Source: Sporosarcina beigongshangi (GTDB lineage: Bacteria; Actinomycetota; Actinomycetes; Actinomycetales; Micrococcaceae). From it: a stretch of 64,000 nt of DNA. Both the position numbers and the translations under genes were made by a program. This document shows, one piece after another, positions 38,342-47,737 of the stretch. The notes below the pieces were generated by a model. The model had not been told where the DNA came from. It saw nothing but the letters and a program-made list of their open reading frames with translations, and made no database searches. The stretch lies in assembly GCF_016820535.1 (NCBI RefSeq), contig NZ_JADHDY010000002.1, positions 339,573-403,572 of the forward strand. The letters are read 5' to 3'. Positions within the stretch are counted from its first letter, which is position 1. Each line of letters begins with the position of its first letter.

Positions 38342-40459
38342 ATGGAAGTATGGCCGGGCAGGGACCACCCGCTGGGTGCGCACGTCGACGCGGGCGGCAC
38401 CAACTTCGCGCTGTTCAGCGACGGGGCAGAATCCGTGACGTTGTGCCTCTTCGACGCCGACGGCCGGGAAACCCAGCTGCCGCTGACCGAGGTGGACGGC
38501 TATGTGTGGCACGGCTACGTGCCAGGCGTGGGGCAGGGCCAGCGGTACGGCTACCGCGTGGGAGGCCCCTGGGACCCCGCCAACGGTCTGCGGTTCAACG
38601 CCGCCAAGCTGCTGCTGGACCCGTACGCCCGGGGCGTCGACGGGGCCGTCGGCTGGGGGCAGCCCGTCTACGGGCACCGGCAGGAGGACCCCATGGCGCG
38701 CAGCGACGAAGACTCGGCGCCCCACACCTTCAGGGGTGTAGTGGTGGACGACGCCTTCGACTGGACGCATCCCGACGGCAGCGCCGACCGCAAGCCGGAC
38801 ATTCCCTACCATGACACCGTGATCTATGAGGCACACGTCAAGGGCCTCACCGCCCTGCACCCCGACGTGCCGCCCGAACAGCGCGGGACGTACTCCGCAG
38901 TGGCGCACCCCGATGTGGTGGCCCACCTCAAAAAGGTGGGGGTGACCGCCGTCGAACTTATGCCGGTGCACCAATTTGTCCAGGATGAGCGGCTCCAGGG
39001 GTTGGGGCTGCGGAACTATTGGGGGTACAACACCATCGGGTTTTTCGCTCCGCACAACGAATATGCGGCGGCGTCGGACCCGTGCGACCAGGTGCGCGAG
39101 TTCAAGGCAATGGTCAAGGAACTGCACCGCAACGGGCTGGAAGTGATCCTGGACGTGGTGTACAACCACACCGCGGAGGGCAACCACCTGGGCCCCACGC
39201 TGTCATTCCGGGGGATCGACAACGATGCGTACTACCGGCTGCAGGAGGACAAATCACTGTACCTGGACTACACCGGCACCGGCAACTCGCTCAGCGTCCG
39301 CCAGCCGCACACGCTCCAGCTGATCATGGACTCGCTGCGCTACTGGGTCACGGAAATGCATGTGGACGGCTTCCGCTTTGACCTGGCAGCCACCTTGGCG
39401 CGGGAGTTTTACGATGTTGACAAGCTCTCCACGTTCTTTGAGATGGTGCAGCAGGATCCCGTGGTCTCGCGGGCCAAGCTCATCGCCGAGCCGTGGGACC
39501 TGGGGCCCGGCGGTTACCAGGTGGGCCAATTTCCGCCGCAGTGGACCGAATGGAACGGGCAGTTCCGTGACACGGTCCGCGATTTCTGGCGCGGCGAGCC
39601 CTCCACCCTGGGCGAATTTGCCTCCCGGCTGACTGGGTCATCCGACCTTTACGCCCATTCCGGACGCCGGCCGGTGGCCTCGATCAACTTCGCCACGGCC
39701 CACGACGGCTTCACCCTGGCGGACCTGGTCAGCTACAACGACAAGCACAACGAAGCCAACGGTGAGGAGAACCGCGACGGCGAATCGCACAACCGATCCT
39801 GGAACTGCGGTGTCGAGGGGCCCACGGACGACCCTGCCGTGCAGGAGCTGCGTTCCCGGCAGCAGCGCAACTTCCTCACCACGCTGCTGCTCTCGCAGGG
39901 CGTGCCGATGCTGCTGCACGGCGACGAGCTCGGCCGCAGCCAGCAAGGCAACAACAACGCCTACGCGCAGGACTCGCCGCTCAGCTGGATCGACTGGGAT
40001 CGGGCCGACGCGCAGCTCATCGACTTTGTCTCCCGGCTGGCGCGGCTGCGGGAAGCGCACCCGGTGTTCCGCCGTCGCCGGTTCTTTGACGGGCACCCTG
40101 TGGAGCGAGGGGACGACGGCGCGCTGCCGGACATTGTGTGGCTGCGGCCTGACGCCGCCGCCATGGCGCCGGCCGACTGGGACAGCGGATTTGGGCGCAG
40201 CATCGGGGTGTTCCTCAACGGCGGAGGCATCCGGGAACCCGACCCGCACGGCCGGGAGGTGGTGGACGACTGCTTCCTCATGCTGTTCAACGGCGGTGCG
40301 GAGCCCGTTGACTTCACACTGCCAGGTGACGACTACGCAGCCCGGTGGGTGGTTGAAATCCATACGGACGGCGTGGCTGCCGAATGGTTCGTTGCCGGCG
40401 AAAATGTGTCGGTCGCTGCACGCTCCGTGCTGGTGCTGCGGGCGCCTGACCGGGACTAG
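38342..40459 (+). CDS. glgX: Glycogen debranching enzyme GlgX
   Basis: A 705-residue isoamylase-type GH13 enzyme that cleaves alpha-1,6 branches of phosphorylase-limited glycogen. The N-terminal CBM48-like domain (about 1-140) begins [35 protein letters not shown]. The catalytic domain has VYNHTAEG, the nucleophile Asp in [12 protein letters not shown], the acid Glu in [15 protein letters not shown] and the third carboxylate in [19 protein letters not shown] precedes the ATG. Other glycogen genes are not in the window. Confidence 0.95.
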   Translation: MEVWPGRDHPLGAHVDAGGTNFALFSDGAESVTLCLFDADGRETQLPLTEVDGYVWHGYVPGVGQGQRYGYRVGGPWDPANGLRFNAAKLLLDPYARGVDGAVGWGQPVYGHRQEDPMARSDEDSAPHTFRGVVVDDAFDWTHPDGSADRKPDIPYHDTVIYEAHVKGLTALHPDVPPEQRGTYSAVAHPDVVAHLKKVGVTAVELMPVHQFVQDERLQGLGLRNYWGYNTIGFFAPHNEYAAASDPCDQVREFKAMVKELHRNGLEVILDVVYNHTAEGNHLGPTLSFRGIDNDAYYRLQEDKSLYLDYTGTGNSLSVRQPHTLQLIMDSLRYWVTEMHVDGFRFDLAATLAREFYDVDKLSTFFEMVQQDPVVSRAKLIAEPWDLGPGGYQVGQFPPQWTEWNGQFRDTVRDFWRGEPSTLGEFASRLTGSSDLYAHSGRRPVASINFATAHDGFTLADLVSYNDKHNEANGEENRDGESHNRSWNCGVEGPTDDPAVQELRSRQQRNFLTTLLLSQGVPMLLHGDELGRSQQGNNNAYAQDSPLSWIDWDRADAQLIDFVSRLARLREAHPVFRRRRFFDGHPVERGDDGALPDIVWLRPDAAAMAPADWDSGFGRSIGVFLNGGGIREPDPHGREVVDDCFLMLFNGGAEPVDFTLPGDDYAARWVVEIHTDGVAAEWFVAGENVSVAARSVLVLRAPDRD

Positions 40460-40487
40460 ATTTAGATCACACTGAAAAAGTGGCAAG

Positions 40488-41534
40488 ATGGCAGGTATGA
40501 CCTTTTACCCCGCGGAAAACCGCTATGAAACCATGCCCTACCGCCGTGTCGGCTGCAGCGGGCTGAAGCTGCCCGCGATTTCCCTGGGTCTGTGGCACAA
40601 CTTCGGGGACGACAAGTCCTTCGACGTGCAGCGGGACATCCTGCGCCGTGCCTTCGATCTTGGTGTCACGCACTTTGACCTGGCCAACAACTACGGGCCG
40701 CCGGCCGGAAGCGCCGAGACCAACTTTGGCCGCCACTTCAAGGACGACTTCCGCGCCCACCGCAACGAGCTGGTCATCTCCACAAAGGCCGGCTACCTGA
40801 TGTGGCCCGGCCCGTACGGGGAATGGGGCTCGCGCAAAAGCCTGCTGGGCAGCCTGGACGAGTCGCTGACGCGAATGGGGCTGGACTATGTGGACATCTT
40901 CTACAGCCACCGCCCCGACCCGGACACGCCCCTCGAAGAAACGATGGGCGCACTGGACCACGCCGTCCGCTCGGGCAAGGCACTCTACGCCGGAATCTCC
41001 TCCTACACCCCGGCCCAGACCCTCGAGGCCGCCCGGATCTTGAAGGAAATGGGCACGCCGCTGCTCATCCACCAGCCCTCATACTCCATGCTCAACCGCT
41101 GGACCGAGGACGGCGAGCCGAACCTGTACGAGACGCTCGAGACCGTGGGTGCCGGGTCCATTGCCTTCTCCCCGTTGGCCCAGGGCGTGTTGACCGACCG
41201 CTACCTGAAGGGCGTGCCGAACGATTCCCGCGCCGCCAAGGAGCACTTCCTGCACGCGCACGACCTCACCGAAGAAAAGATGGCCCGTGTGCGCGGCCTG
41301 AACGACATTGCGGCCGGCCGCGGTCAGTCGCTCGCCCAGATGGCGATCGCTTGGATCCTTCGCGACCAGCCCAAGGGCACACCCGTCACGTCCGCACTGG
41401 TGGGTGCATCCAGCGTTTCGCAGCTGGAAAACAATGTCGCCGCCATCAACAACCTTGGGTTCAGCACCGGTGAGCTGGCAGCCATTGACGAGTTCGCCGT
41501 CGAATCCGACATCAACAGGTGGGCGCAGAAGTAG
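40488..41534 (+). CDS. Aldo/keto reductase, YghZ/GPR-like
   Basis: A 348-residue NADPH-dependent reductase of the AKR14/YghZ type, for which L-glyceraldehyde 3-phosphate and methylglyoxal are known substrates. The start region has NRYETMPYRRVGCSGLKLPAISLGLWHNFGDDK, and the catalytic Asp-Tyr pair lies in HFDLANNYGPPAGSAE, with Lys in STKAGYLMWPGPYGEWGSRK and His in YSHRPDP. The C-terminal SALVGASSVSQLENNVAA binds NADPH. The ATG at 40497 is an alternative start. A terminator-like hairpin follows. Confidence 0.93.
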   Translation: MAGMTFYPAENRYETMPYRRVGCSGLKLPAISLGLWHNFGDDKSFDVQRDILRRAFDLGVTHFDLANNYGPPAGSAETNFGRHFKDDFRAHRNELVISTKAGYLMWPGPYGEWGSRKSLLGSLDESLTRMGLDYVDIFYSHRPDPDTPLEETMGALDHAVRSGKALYAGISSYTPAQTLEAARILKEMGTPLLIHQPSYSMLNRWTEDGEPNLYETLETVGAGSIAFSPLAQGVLTDRYLKGVPNDSRAAKEHFLHAHDLTEEKMARVRGLNDIAAGRGQSLAQMAIAWILRDQPKGTPVTSALVGASSVSQLENNVAAINNLGFSTGELAAIDEFAVESDINRWAQK

Positions 41535-41543
41535 CGGAAACCA

Positions 41544-41576
41544 TCGCCGGGGCGCCTCGAAACGGCGCCCCGGCGA
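41544..41576 (+). terminator. Terminator-like hairpin after the aldo/keto reductase gene
   Basis: A perfect 13-bp stem TCGCCGGGGCGCC (41544-41556) / GGCGCCCCGGCGA (41564-41576) has a 7-nt loop and no T tract. Confidence 0.6.
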
Positions 41577-41775
41577 CTACAGCACGGAGCTTTTGCCGGT
41601 CACGGGAACAAAATCGGGACGGCTGAAGTTGATTAGAATGGTTAAGGGCGCCGTTGGGGCGTCAGGTCCGGCCGAAGAGCCGTGCGTCGTGTCTTTTCCT
41701 CATGTGTGAAGGCGTGCGTCGACCCGTCACCGCAGAGTGAGCGTCGGATCCGTGTGAGTTTTATGAAGGAGTTCC

Positions 41776-42855
41776 GTGTCCAATCATCCTATTCGGGTTG
41801 CCATAGTCGGTGTGGGAAACTGTGCCTCGTCGTTGGTGCAGGGTGTCGAGTACTACCGCAACGCTGATCCCAGCGTGAAGGTTCCTGGCTTGATGCACGT
41901 AGAGTTCGGCCAGTACCACGTCAACGATGTGCAGTTCGTTGCAGCGTTCGATGTCGACAGCAAGAAGGTCGGCCTGGATCTCTCCGAAGCCATCGGCGCC
42001 AGCGAGAACAACACCATCAAGCTTGCCGACGTCCCGAAGCTGGACGTTCCCGTGCTCCGCGGCACCACCCTGGACGGCCTGGGCAAGTACTACCGCGAGA
42101 CCATTGTGGAATCCGACGCCGATCCGGTTGACGTGGTTGCCGCGCTCAAGGCCGCCAAGGTCGACGTGCTGGTCTGCTACCTGCCCGTGGGCTCCGACGC
42201 CGCCGCCAAATTCTACGCCCAGTGCGCCATCGACGCCGGCGTTGCCTTCGTCAATGCACTGCCCGTCTTCATCGCCGGCACCAAGGAATGGGCCGACAAG
42301 TTCACCGCCGCCGGTGTGCCGATCGTGGGCGACGACATCAAGAGCCAGATCGGTGCCACCATCACGCACCGCGTCATGGCCAAGTTGTTCGAAGACCGCG
42401 GCGTGGTCCTGGACCGCACCTACCAGCTCAACGTTGGCGGCAACATGGACTTCAAGAACATGCTTGAGCGCGAACGCCTGGAGTCCAAGAAGATCTCCAA
42501 GACCCAGGCCGTCACCTCCAACACTTCCGCCGTTTTGAGCGAAGACGACGTGCACATCGGACCGTCGGACTACGTGGCCTGGCTGGATGACCGCAAGTGG
42601 GCCTTTGTGCGCCTTGAAGGCCGCAACTTTGGCGACGCCCCGGTTTCGCTGGAATACAAGCTGGAAGTGTGGGATTCGCCCAACTCCGCAGGTGTCATCA
42701 TCGACGCCATCCGTGCGGCAAAGATTGCCCTGGACCGCGGCATCGGCGGCCCCATCCTCTCGGCTTCCAGCTACTTCATGAAGTCCCCGCCGGAACAGTA
42801 CGCCGACGACATCGCCCACGAGAAGGTTGAAGCATTCATCCGGGGCGAAATCTAG
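41776..42855 (+). CDS. ino1: Inositol-3-phosphate synthase
   Basis: A 359-residue NAD-dependent enzyme converting glucose 6-phosphate to inositol 3-phosphate. The actinobacterial short form is evident from [23 protein letters not shown] (NAD-binding), [48 protein letters not shown] and [11 protein letters not shown]. It starts with a GTG after AAGGAG. The 240-bp region upstream holds a TAGAAT box at about 41634-41639. Its product feeds phosphatidylinositol and, through MshA (56691-57977), mycothiol. A three-unit 32-bp repeat array starts 15 bp after the stop. Confidence 0.96.
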   Translation: MSNHPIRVAIVGVGNCASSLVQGVEYYRNADPSVKVPGLMHVEFGQYHVNDVQFVAAFDVDSKKVGLDLSEAIGASENNTIKLADVPKLDVPVLRGTTLDGLGKYYRETIVESDADPVDVVAALKAAKVDVLVCYLPVGSDAAAKFYAQCAIDAGVAFVNALPVFIAGTKEWADKFTAAGVPIVGDDIKSQIGATITHRVMAKLFEDRGVVLDRTYQLNVGGNMDFKNMLERERLESKKISKTQAVTSNTSAVLSEDDVHIGPSDYVAWLDDRKWAFVRLEGRNFGDAPVSLEYKLEVWDSPNSAGVIIDAIRAAKIALDRGIGGPILSASSYFMKSPPEQYADDIAHEKVEAFIRGEI

Positions 42856-42870
42856 CCCCTCTTTTTTTAC

Positions 42871-42966
42871 AACGCTATCGCAGCAATGGTGTGATTTTTT
42901 CGAACGCTATCGCAGCAATGGCTGAATAAAACAGAACGCTCTCTCACTTGTGTGAGGGGGCGTTTT
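42871..42966 (+). repeat. Three-unit 32-bp tandem array downstream of ino1
   Basis: AACGCTATCGCAGCAATGG occurs at 42871-42889 and again at 42903-42921, exactly 32 bp apart. A third, degenerate unit starts AACGCTCTCTCAC at 42935, again 32 bp on, and turns into a terminator hairpin. The unit spacers are T- or A-rich (GTGATTTTTTCG, CTGAATAAAACAG). The same array occurs inverted at 44076-44152 and, more diverged, at 62445-62540. Confidence 0.9.
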
Positions 42967-42970
42967 GTTG
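42935..42970 (+). terminator. Terminator of ino1 within the third repeat unit
   Basis: AACGCTCTCTCAC (42935-42947) pairs with GTGAGGGGGCGTT (42952-42964) with some G-U pairs and a 4-nt loop, followed by TTGTTG. Confidence 0.7.
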
Positions 42971-43033
42971 TTGAGAGGCTTCCGCCAGCGATCCCGATTG
43001 ACTAGGGATGCGGATGCAGCAGGGGTGGGCCGG

Positions 43034-43984
43034 TCAGCTGCCGGAAGCAAACCCGGAAGTTACAGACGGATCGATCCAAGCGCGCCGCAACGCTTGTTTG
43101 ATGCGCCGGATCGCCTCCTCGAATCCATCAGCGTAGTCGTCTTCGTTGAAAACCAGCACCGTCCATCCTGCTGCGGCGAAAGCCTTGTCACGGCGTCTGT
43201 CGCTATGCATCTGCATCTCGTCGCGGTGATGGGCGCCATCGTATTGCAGGGCGATCTTCCGCTCACGGTAGCCCGCATCCGCCGATGGTGCACCAGGTCC
43301 TTTCCAAAGGGTGAGCTGCAGCTCGGGCTCCGGCAGACCGGCGTCGAGCATGGCAAGGCGCATGAGGGTTTCCGGGCAGGAATCTGCACCCACCCGCATT
43401 AATTCCATTGCTTCCCTGGCCCGGACGATGCCTTGCAGGTTTCCATGTCGTTGCACCATCTTGCGGAGCGTCTCCAGGGTGGCGTACGGGGCTTCGCGGT
43501 CCTCGAATTCCGGCCGTGGAACGCGGATCAGTTGGTCGCCCATGCACACCAGATCATTTAGCGGCAGAATCCGCGCCAGATCCAGCCATGTGCGGGCCCG
43601 CGTGCTGATGAACAACCCCTCGTCGTTCTCAACCTCATCGGAGTGGAACAGCATCTTGTGGGCGATGATGCCCTTGCGTCGAATTTCGGGCGTGCTTCGG
43701 GGCTTGCTCATGTGGAGATCGTTCGAGGCGCCCAACCAAGGCGGAAGGATCAGCCCGTGCAGCCTCGCCGCAGTGACATGGGAAATCCACGCCCCGGGAG
43801 ATGCCGCACAGAGGGCGCGGGCGGCTTCCCTCAGCTCGAAGTTCCAGTCGGCAGGCCGGTACAAACCGTAGCTGACACCTTCTATTCCCTTTCCCCGGAT
43901 CTGATGGCGGGGAAGCCCGCGCGCCCGTGCCTCACCCAGTGTGAATGGGACCGTGGGGAAGTCGAATGCGCCGTTGGAATCCAT
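43034..43984 (-). CDS. DUF559 / AbiEi-like protein with degenerate nuclease motif
   Basis: A 316-residue protein. The N-terminal part (about 10-140) resembles AbiEi-type transcriptional antitoxins (LYRPADW, WISHVTAARLHGL, ARTWLDLARIL). The C-terminal part (about 200-300) is a DUF559, Vsr-like PD-(D/E)XK fold: SCPE at 202-205, Asp 236, IALQYDGAHHRD at 244-255 and RRRDKAFAAAGWTVLVFNEDDY at 263-284. Position 247 is Gln where many DUF559 proteins have the catalytic Glu. The ATG at 43984 is chosen over a TTG at 44002 because a CAGAAT box lies 6 nt upstream. It lies between convergent ino1 and the GH13 gene, bracketed by inverted copies of the 32-bp array. No toxin partner is seen; the function is unknown. 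Confidence 0.8.
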   Translation of the reverse strand: MDSNGAFDFPTVPFTLGEARARGLPRHQIRGKGIEGVSYGLYRPADWNFELREAARALCAASPGAWISHVTAARLHGLILPPWLGASNDLHMSKPRSTPEIRRKGIIAHKMLFHSDEVENDEGLFISTRARTWLDLARILPLNDLVCMGDQLIRVPRPEFEDREAPYATLETLRKMVQRHGNLQGIVRAREAMELMRVGADSCPETLMRLAMLDAGLPEPELQLTLWKGPGAPSADAGYRERKIALQYDGAHHRDEMQMHSDRRRDKAFAAAGWTVLVFNEDDYADGFEEAIRRIKQALRRAWIDPSVTSGFASGS

Positions 43985-44075
43985 GTAGCCATTCTGGCTC
44001 AAATGGGCATTCTCAGCTCGAAGTTATCCACAGACGCCGCTCGCCGCCGCGCAGGCCTGGATGCATTGCGCGGCG

Positions 44076-44152
44076 GTGAGAGAGCGTTGGGAAAAATCCA
44101 GCCATTGCTGCGATAGCGTCTCAAAAAAAGACACCATTGCTGCGATAGCGTT
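44076..44152 (-). repeat. Three-unit 32-bp tandem array downstream of the GH13 gene
   Basis: Read on the minus strand, AACGCTATCGCAGCAATGG starts at 44152, ACGCTATCGCAGCAATGG starts at 44119 (register 44120), and AACGCTCTCTCAC starts at 44088: an exact 32-bp period. Spacers are TGTCTTTTTTTGAG and CTGGATTTTTCCC. The array begins 5 bp after the GH13 stop and is the inverted counterpart of 42871-42966. Confidence 0.9.
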
Positions 44153-44157
44153 CATGG

Positions 44158-45891
44158 CTAAGGGGCAAGCCAGAGGGTTGTCTCGGCTGCGATCGTTGCT
44201 CCCGTGGCGCCTTCCGCTGCCGTTCCTGCCGTTCCTGCCGGCCCGCCGGAGGTGAGGACCAGCTTGGACAGGTCGACGCCGGCGGGAAGCTGCGCGGGCT
44301 GCCCGCCAAAGTTGGTGAGCACCTCCCAGCCGTTGGGGCGGCGGTAGTGCACCACCTCGTCCCCGGGTGCGCTGAGCCATTCCAGCGACTCCTCCGCCTG
44401 CAGCTCGCGCCGCAGCTTCAGGGCCGCGCGATACATTTCCAGCGTGGAGCCGGCGGTGCCGTCCTGGGCGTCGGCGGCGAGGTGGCCGAACCACTCCGGC
44501 TGCGGCAGCCACGGCGTGCCGCCGAAGCCGAAGTTCGGCTCGGAGGATGACCACGGCAGCGGCACCCGGCAGCCGTCACGGCCCTTGAGCGTGTTGCCGG
44601 TGCGGAACCACGTGGGGTCCTGCAGGGAATCGTGCGGCAGGTCCGCCACTTCGAAGAGCCCCAGCTCCTCGCCCTGGTACAAGTAGGCCGAGCCGGGCAG
44701 GCCGAGCATAAACAGCGTCGCGGCCCGGGCCCGGCGCAGGCCCCGCGCCAAATCCGGTTCGGGGGAGACGCCGTCGTCCATCAGCCAGGCATTCAGGGTT
44801 TCCAGCGTTGTGCTGTCCGGCAGGGCGTAGCGGGAGGCGTGGCGGATGACGTCGTGGTTGGAAAAGACCCATGTCGAGGATGCCCCCGACGCCTCGGCTT
44901 CGGAGAGGCACTTCTCTGCGATGGCGCGGAACTCGGCACCGTCGAAGTGGGCCTGCAGGAGGTCGAAGTTGAAGGCCTGGCCGAGCTCGGTGGGGCGGGC
45001 GTACATGAGCCGCCGCTCTGTGAACGGCACCCAGGCCTCGGCCACGGCGGCCTTGGGCGGGTTGTATTCATTCAAAACGGTGCGCCAGCCGGCAAAGATC
45101 TCGTGCACCTCGTCGCGGTCAAAGAGCGGGTCGCTGCCGTCGTCGACCAGGATCTCCAGCTCCGGCTTGGACCGCAGCGGCGGGGACATGTCCTTGGCCA
45201 GGCCGTGCGCCACGTCCACGCGGAACCCGTCCACGCCGCGGTCGGCCCAGAATCGCAGCGTGGTGTGGAAGTCCTCGCGCACCTCGGGATTGTCCCAGTT
45301 GAGGTCCGGCTGCTCGGTGGCGAAAAGGTGCAGGTACCACTGGCCAAGCTGTCCGGCGCGGGGTCCTGCGGTCTCAACCACCCGCGTCCAGGCACCCCCG
45401 CCAAAGTGGGAGGGCCAGTCCGACGGCGGGAGGCCGCCGTCGTCCCCCAAACCGTCCGGCAGCCCCTCAAGGAAATGGTAGCGGGCGCGCTCGGGGGAGC
45501 CGGGCGCGGCCGCCAGGGCGGCCTTGAACCACCTGTGCCGGTCGGAGGAATGGTTCGGGACCACGTCCACGATCACGCGGATGTCCGCGGCATGGGCGGC
45601 GGCCACCATCGCGTCAAAGTCCGCCAGCGAGCCGAGGCGGGGGTCGACGTCGCGGTAGTCGTCGACGTCGTAGCCGCCGTCGGCCAGTGCGGAGGGGTAG
45701 AACGGGCTGAGCCAGATCGCGTCGATGCCCAGTGCGGACAGGTAGCCCATGCGGGCGGTGACGCCGGGGAGGTCGCCCATGCCGTCGCCGTTGGCGTCGG
45801 AGAAGGACCGCGGGTAGATCTGGTAGACGGCGGCCTGGCGCCACCAGTTGGCGTCGGGGTGGGCGGGGGAGGAAGGCGAGGTGGCTGTCAT
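44158..45891 (-). CDS. GH13 alpha-glucosidase (oligo-1,6-glucosidase type)
   Basis: A 577-residue cytosolic GH13 glucosidase. The ATG at 45891 overlaps the stop of the upstream permease by one base; the open frame further upstream is only a shadow of that permease. Motifs are WWRQAAVYQIYPRSFSDANGDGMGDLPGV, DVVPNHSSD, DGFRVDVAHGL with the nucleophile Asp, AVAEAWVPF with the acid/base Glu and VFSNHDVIRH with the third Asp. It ends an operon with an alpha-galactosidase and an ABC importer, so it probably processes imported alpha-glucosides or the sucrose-like remainder of raffinose sugars. Confidence 0.92.
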   Translation of the reverse strand: MTATSPSSPAHPDANWWRQAAVYQIYPRSFSDANGDGMGDLPGVTARMGYLSALGIDAIWLSPFYPSALADGGYDVDDYRDVDPRLGSLADFDAMVAAAHAADIRVIVDVVPNHSSDRHRWFKAALAAAPGSPERARYHFLEGLPDGLGDDGGLPPSDWPSHFGGGAWTRVVETAGPRAGQLGQWYLHLFATEQPDLNWDNPEVREDFHTTLRFWADRGVDGFRVDVAHGLAKDMSPPLRSKPELEILVDDGSDPLFDRDEVHEIFAGWRTVLNEYNPPKAAVAEAWVPFTERRLMYARPTELGQAFNFDLLQAHFDGAEFRAIAEKCLSEAEASGASSTWVFSNHDVIRHASRYALPDSTTLETLNAWLMDDGVSPEPDLARGLRRARAATLFMLGLPGSAYLYQGEELGLFEVADLPHDSLQDPTWFRTGNTLKGRDGCRVPLPWSSSEPNFGFGGTPWLPQPEWFGHLAADAQDGTAGSTLEMYRAALKLRRELQAEESLEWLSAPGDEVVHYRRPNGWEVLTNFGGQPAQLPAGVDLSKLVLTSGGPAGTAGTAAEGATGATIAAETTLWLAP

Positions 45892-46796
45892 TACTTGATG
45901 GATCCTCTCATGACGCCGGAAATGACCCAGCGCTGGGCGAACAAGTACACCAGAAGCAGCGGCGCCAGTGCCATCAGGTACGAGGCGAACGCCGTGGTGT
46001 AGTCGGTGTTGAACTGGCCCTGGAACACGTACTGGACCAGGGGCAGGGTGCGGGTGTTGGGATCGGAGAGGATCACCAACGGAAGCAGAAAATCGTTCCA
46101 TGCCCACATGCAGGTAAGGATACCCACTGTGGCGTTCATCGGGGTCAGGATCGGGAAGATGACCTTCCGGAACGTGGTCCACACGCTGGCACCATCCATG
46201 ATGGCGGCCTCCTCCAGCTCCGGCGGGATCGACTTGATGAACGCCGTGTACACAAACACGTTGAAGCTCAGCCCGTACACCGTGTACAGCAGGAACAGGC
46301 CCACGGGGTTGTCGAGCCCCAGCACCGCCATCTCCTTCGTCACGGGCAGCATGATGATTGGGAATGGCACGAACAGGGCGGCGATGAAGAAGTAGTACAG
46401 GGCCTTGAAAAACGGCCGGTGCATGTTGCGGGCAATCGCGTACGCCACGAGCGAGTTCGTGACGAGCGTCAGCACCACGGCGCCCACGGTCACGATCCCG
46501 GAAATGAGCAGCGCGTGCGGGAAGTTGGTCAGCTCCCAGGCCTTGGCAAAGTTCTCCAGGTGGATGCTGGTGGGCAGTTCAAAACCGGTGCCGCCGAGCT
46601 GGTCGGGTGACTTCAGGGCCGTGACAACCGTGAAATACAGGGGCACCAGGATGGTCAGCGACAGCACTGCCACGAGCGCCGTGAGCGGGATATTGATGGA
46701 GGAACGACGCCGTTCCTTGCCTTGGGCGCCCGGCCCGCCTCGGGTGCCGGGTGCTTGTGCGTCCCTGGGGCTGGGATTGATTGTGGGTGCACTCAT
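45891..46796 (-). CDS. ABC sugar permease, MsmG/AglG-like
   Basis: A 301-residue MalG-type permease: an N-terminal cytoplasmic segment of about 35 residues, six hydrophobic segments and the EAA loop EEAAIMDGASVWTTFRKVIFPILTP near residue 200. It overlaps the preceding permease gene by one base and the following GH13 gene by one base, so it is tightly coupled. Substrate by context: alpha-galactosides or related oligosaccharides. Confidence 0.92.
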   Translation of the reverse strand: MSAPTINPSPRDAQAPGTRGGPGAQGKERRRSSINIPLTALVAVLSLTILVPLYFTVVTALKSPDQLGGTGFELPTSIHLENFAKAWELTNFPHALLISGIVTVGAVVLTLVTNSLVAYAIARNMHRPFFKALYYFFIAALFVPFPIIMLPVTKEMAVLGLDNPVGLFLLYTVYGLSFNVFVYTAFIKSIPPELEEAAIMDGASVWTTFRKVIFPILTPMNATVGILTCMWAWNDFLLPLVILSDPNTRTLPLVQYVFQGQFNTDYTTAFASYLMALAPLLLVYLFAQRWVISGVMRGSIK

Positions 46797-47737
46797 CAGA
46801 TATCAACTTCCTTGCGCTGGAGGACTCGCATTTGCAGGAGGGACAGGACCACGATCACCACGAGGTACACGACGGAGTTGGCCATCTGGTATCCGTATTC
46901 CCCGCCTTGGAAGCCGCCGCGGTAGATCACCATGGCCACCGATTCGGTGGAGGTGCCGGGGCCGCCGTTGGTCAGGGCCACGATCTGGTCGAAGGCCTGC
47001 AGCAGGCCCTTGAGTGCCAGCACCATGTTGATGGTGAAGAAGCCGGCAATGAGCGGGAACGTGATGGACCAGAACTGCTTCCAGGAGCTGGCGCCGTCCA
47101 GGCTGGCCGCCTCATACAGTTCGCCGGGGACGGTTTGCAGCCCGGCCAGGTAGATGATGACGCTGAAGGCGATGGACTGCCAGGCGGTGACGCCCACGAT
47201 GCCCAGCCAGGCGAGGTCCGGGTTGGCCAGGATGGAGGTGGAGAGCCAGTCGATGCCCAGCCACTGGCCCACCAGGGGCAGGTTGTTGGAGAGCAGGTAG
47301 TTGAAGACGTAGCCAACAATCAGCACGGAGAGGATGTTGGGGATGAAGAAGATGCCGCGGAACGCCGTCTGGTACTTGATCTTGGCGTTGAGCAGGATTG
47401 CGATGAACAGGGCGCCCACATTGACCACGATGGTGGTGGTGACGGCGAACAGGAAGGTGAACCCGTAGGAGGACAGGATCCGGTCATCCTTGAACAGGTT
47501 GGCGTAGTTCTTCAGGCCTACAAAGTCCCATTCGCCGTAGCCGGCGTAGTTGGTCAGGCTGAAGAACATGCCGGTGAGGGTGGGCAGCGTGTGCAGGATC
47601 AGGAACAGGATGAGGGCCGGGACCACCATCCAGTAGAAGGTGCGGCTGGTCCGCGACACGCTGTACTTTTTCTTGGCTCCGGCGTTCAGTCCCGGACGGG
47701 TCCTGTTGCGTTTGAGGATGTTGGTCGCCATGGTCAT
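46796..47737 (-). CDS. ABC sugar permease, MsmF/AglF-like
   Basis: A 313-residue MalF-type permease with six or more hydrophobic segments and the EAA loop YEAASLDGASSWKQFWSITFPLIAG near residue 215. The start ATG at 47737 overlaps the binding-protein gene by 4 bp; a second ATG at 47731 is possible. No ATPase gene is present in the operon, as is common for systems sharing an MsmK-type ATPase. Confidence 0.92.
   Translation of the reverse strand: MTMATNILKRNRTRPGLNAGAKKKYSVSRTSRTFYWMVVPALILFLILHTLPTLTGMFFSLTNYAGYGEWDFVGLKNYANLFKDDRILSSYGFTFLFAVTTTIVVNVGALFIAILLNAKIKYQTAFRGIFFIPNILSVLIVGYVFNYLLSNNLPLVGQWLGIDWLSTSILANPDLAWLGIVGVTAWQSIAFSVIIYLAGLQTVPGELYEAASLDGASSWKQFWSITFPLIAGFFTINMVLALKGLLQAFDQIVALTNGGPGTSTESVAMVIYRGGFQGGEYGYQMANSVVYLVVIVVLSLLQMRVLQRKEVDI

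Noticed and set aside
42871..42966. Possible CRISPR array
   Set aside because: Units are only about 19 bp with 13-bp T-rich spacers, just three units, no cas genes, and spacers are similar in character between arrays.
42871..44152. Insertion sequence or transposon with terminal inverted repeats
   Set aside because: No transposase, no target duplication seen, and the repeats are also found 3' of tsaD without the gene; they follow gene ends in the sense direction.
44632..46002. Long plus-strand ORF (456 codons) opposite the GH13 gene
   Set aside because: Shadow of a GC-rich gene with clear catalytic motifs on the minus strand; the product is a low-complexity string without family features.
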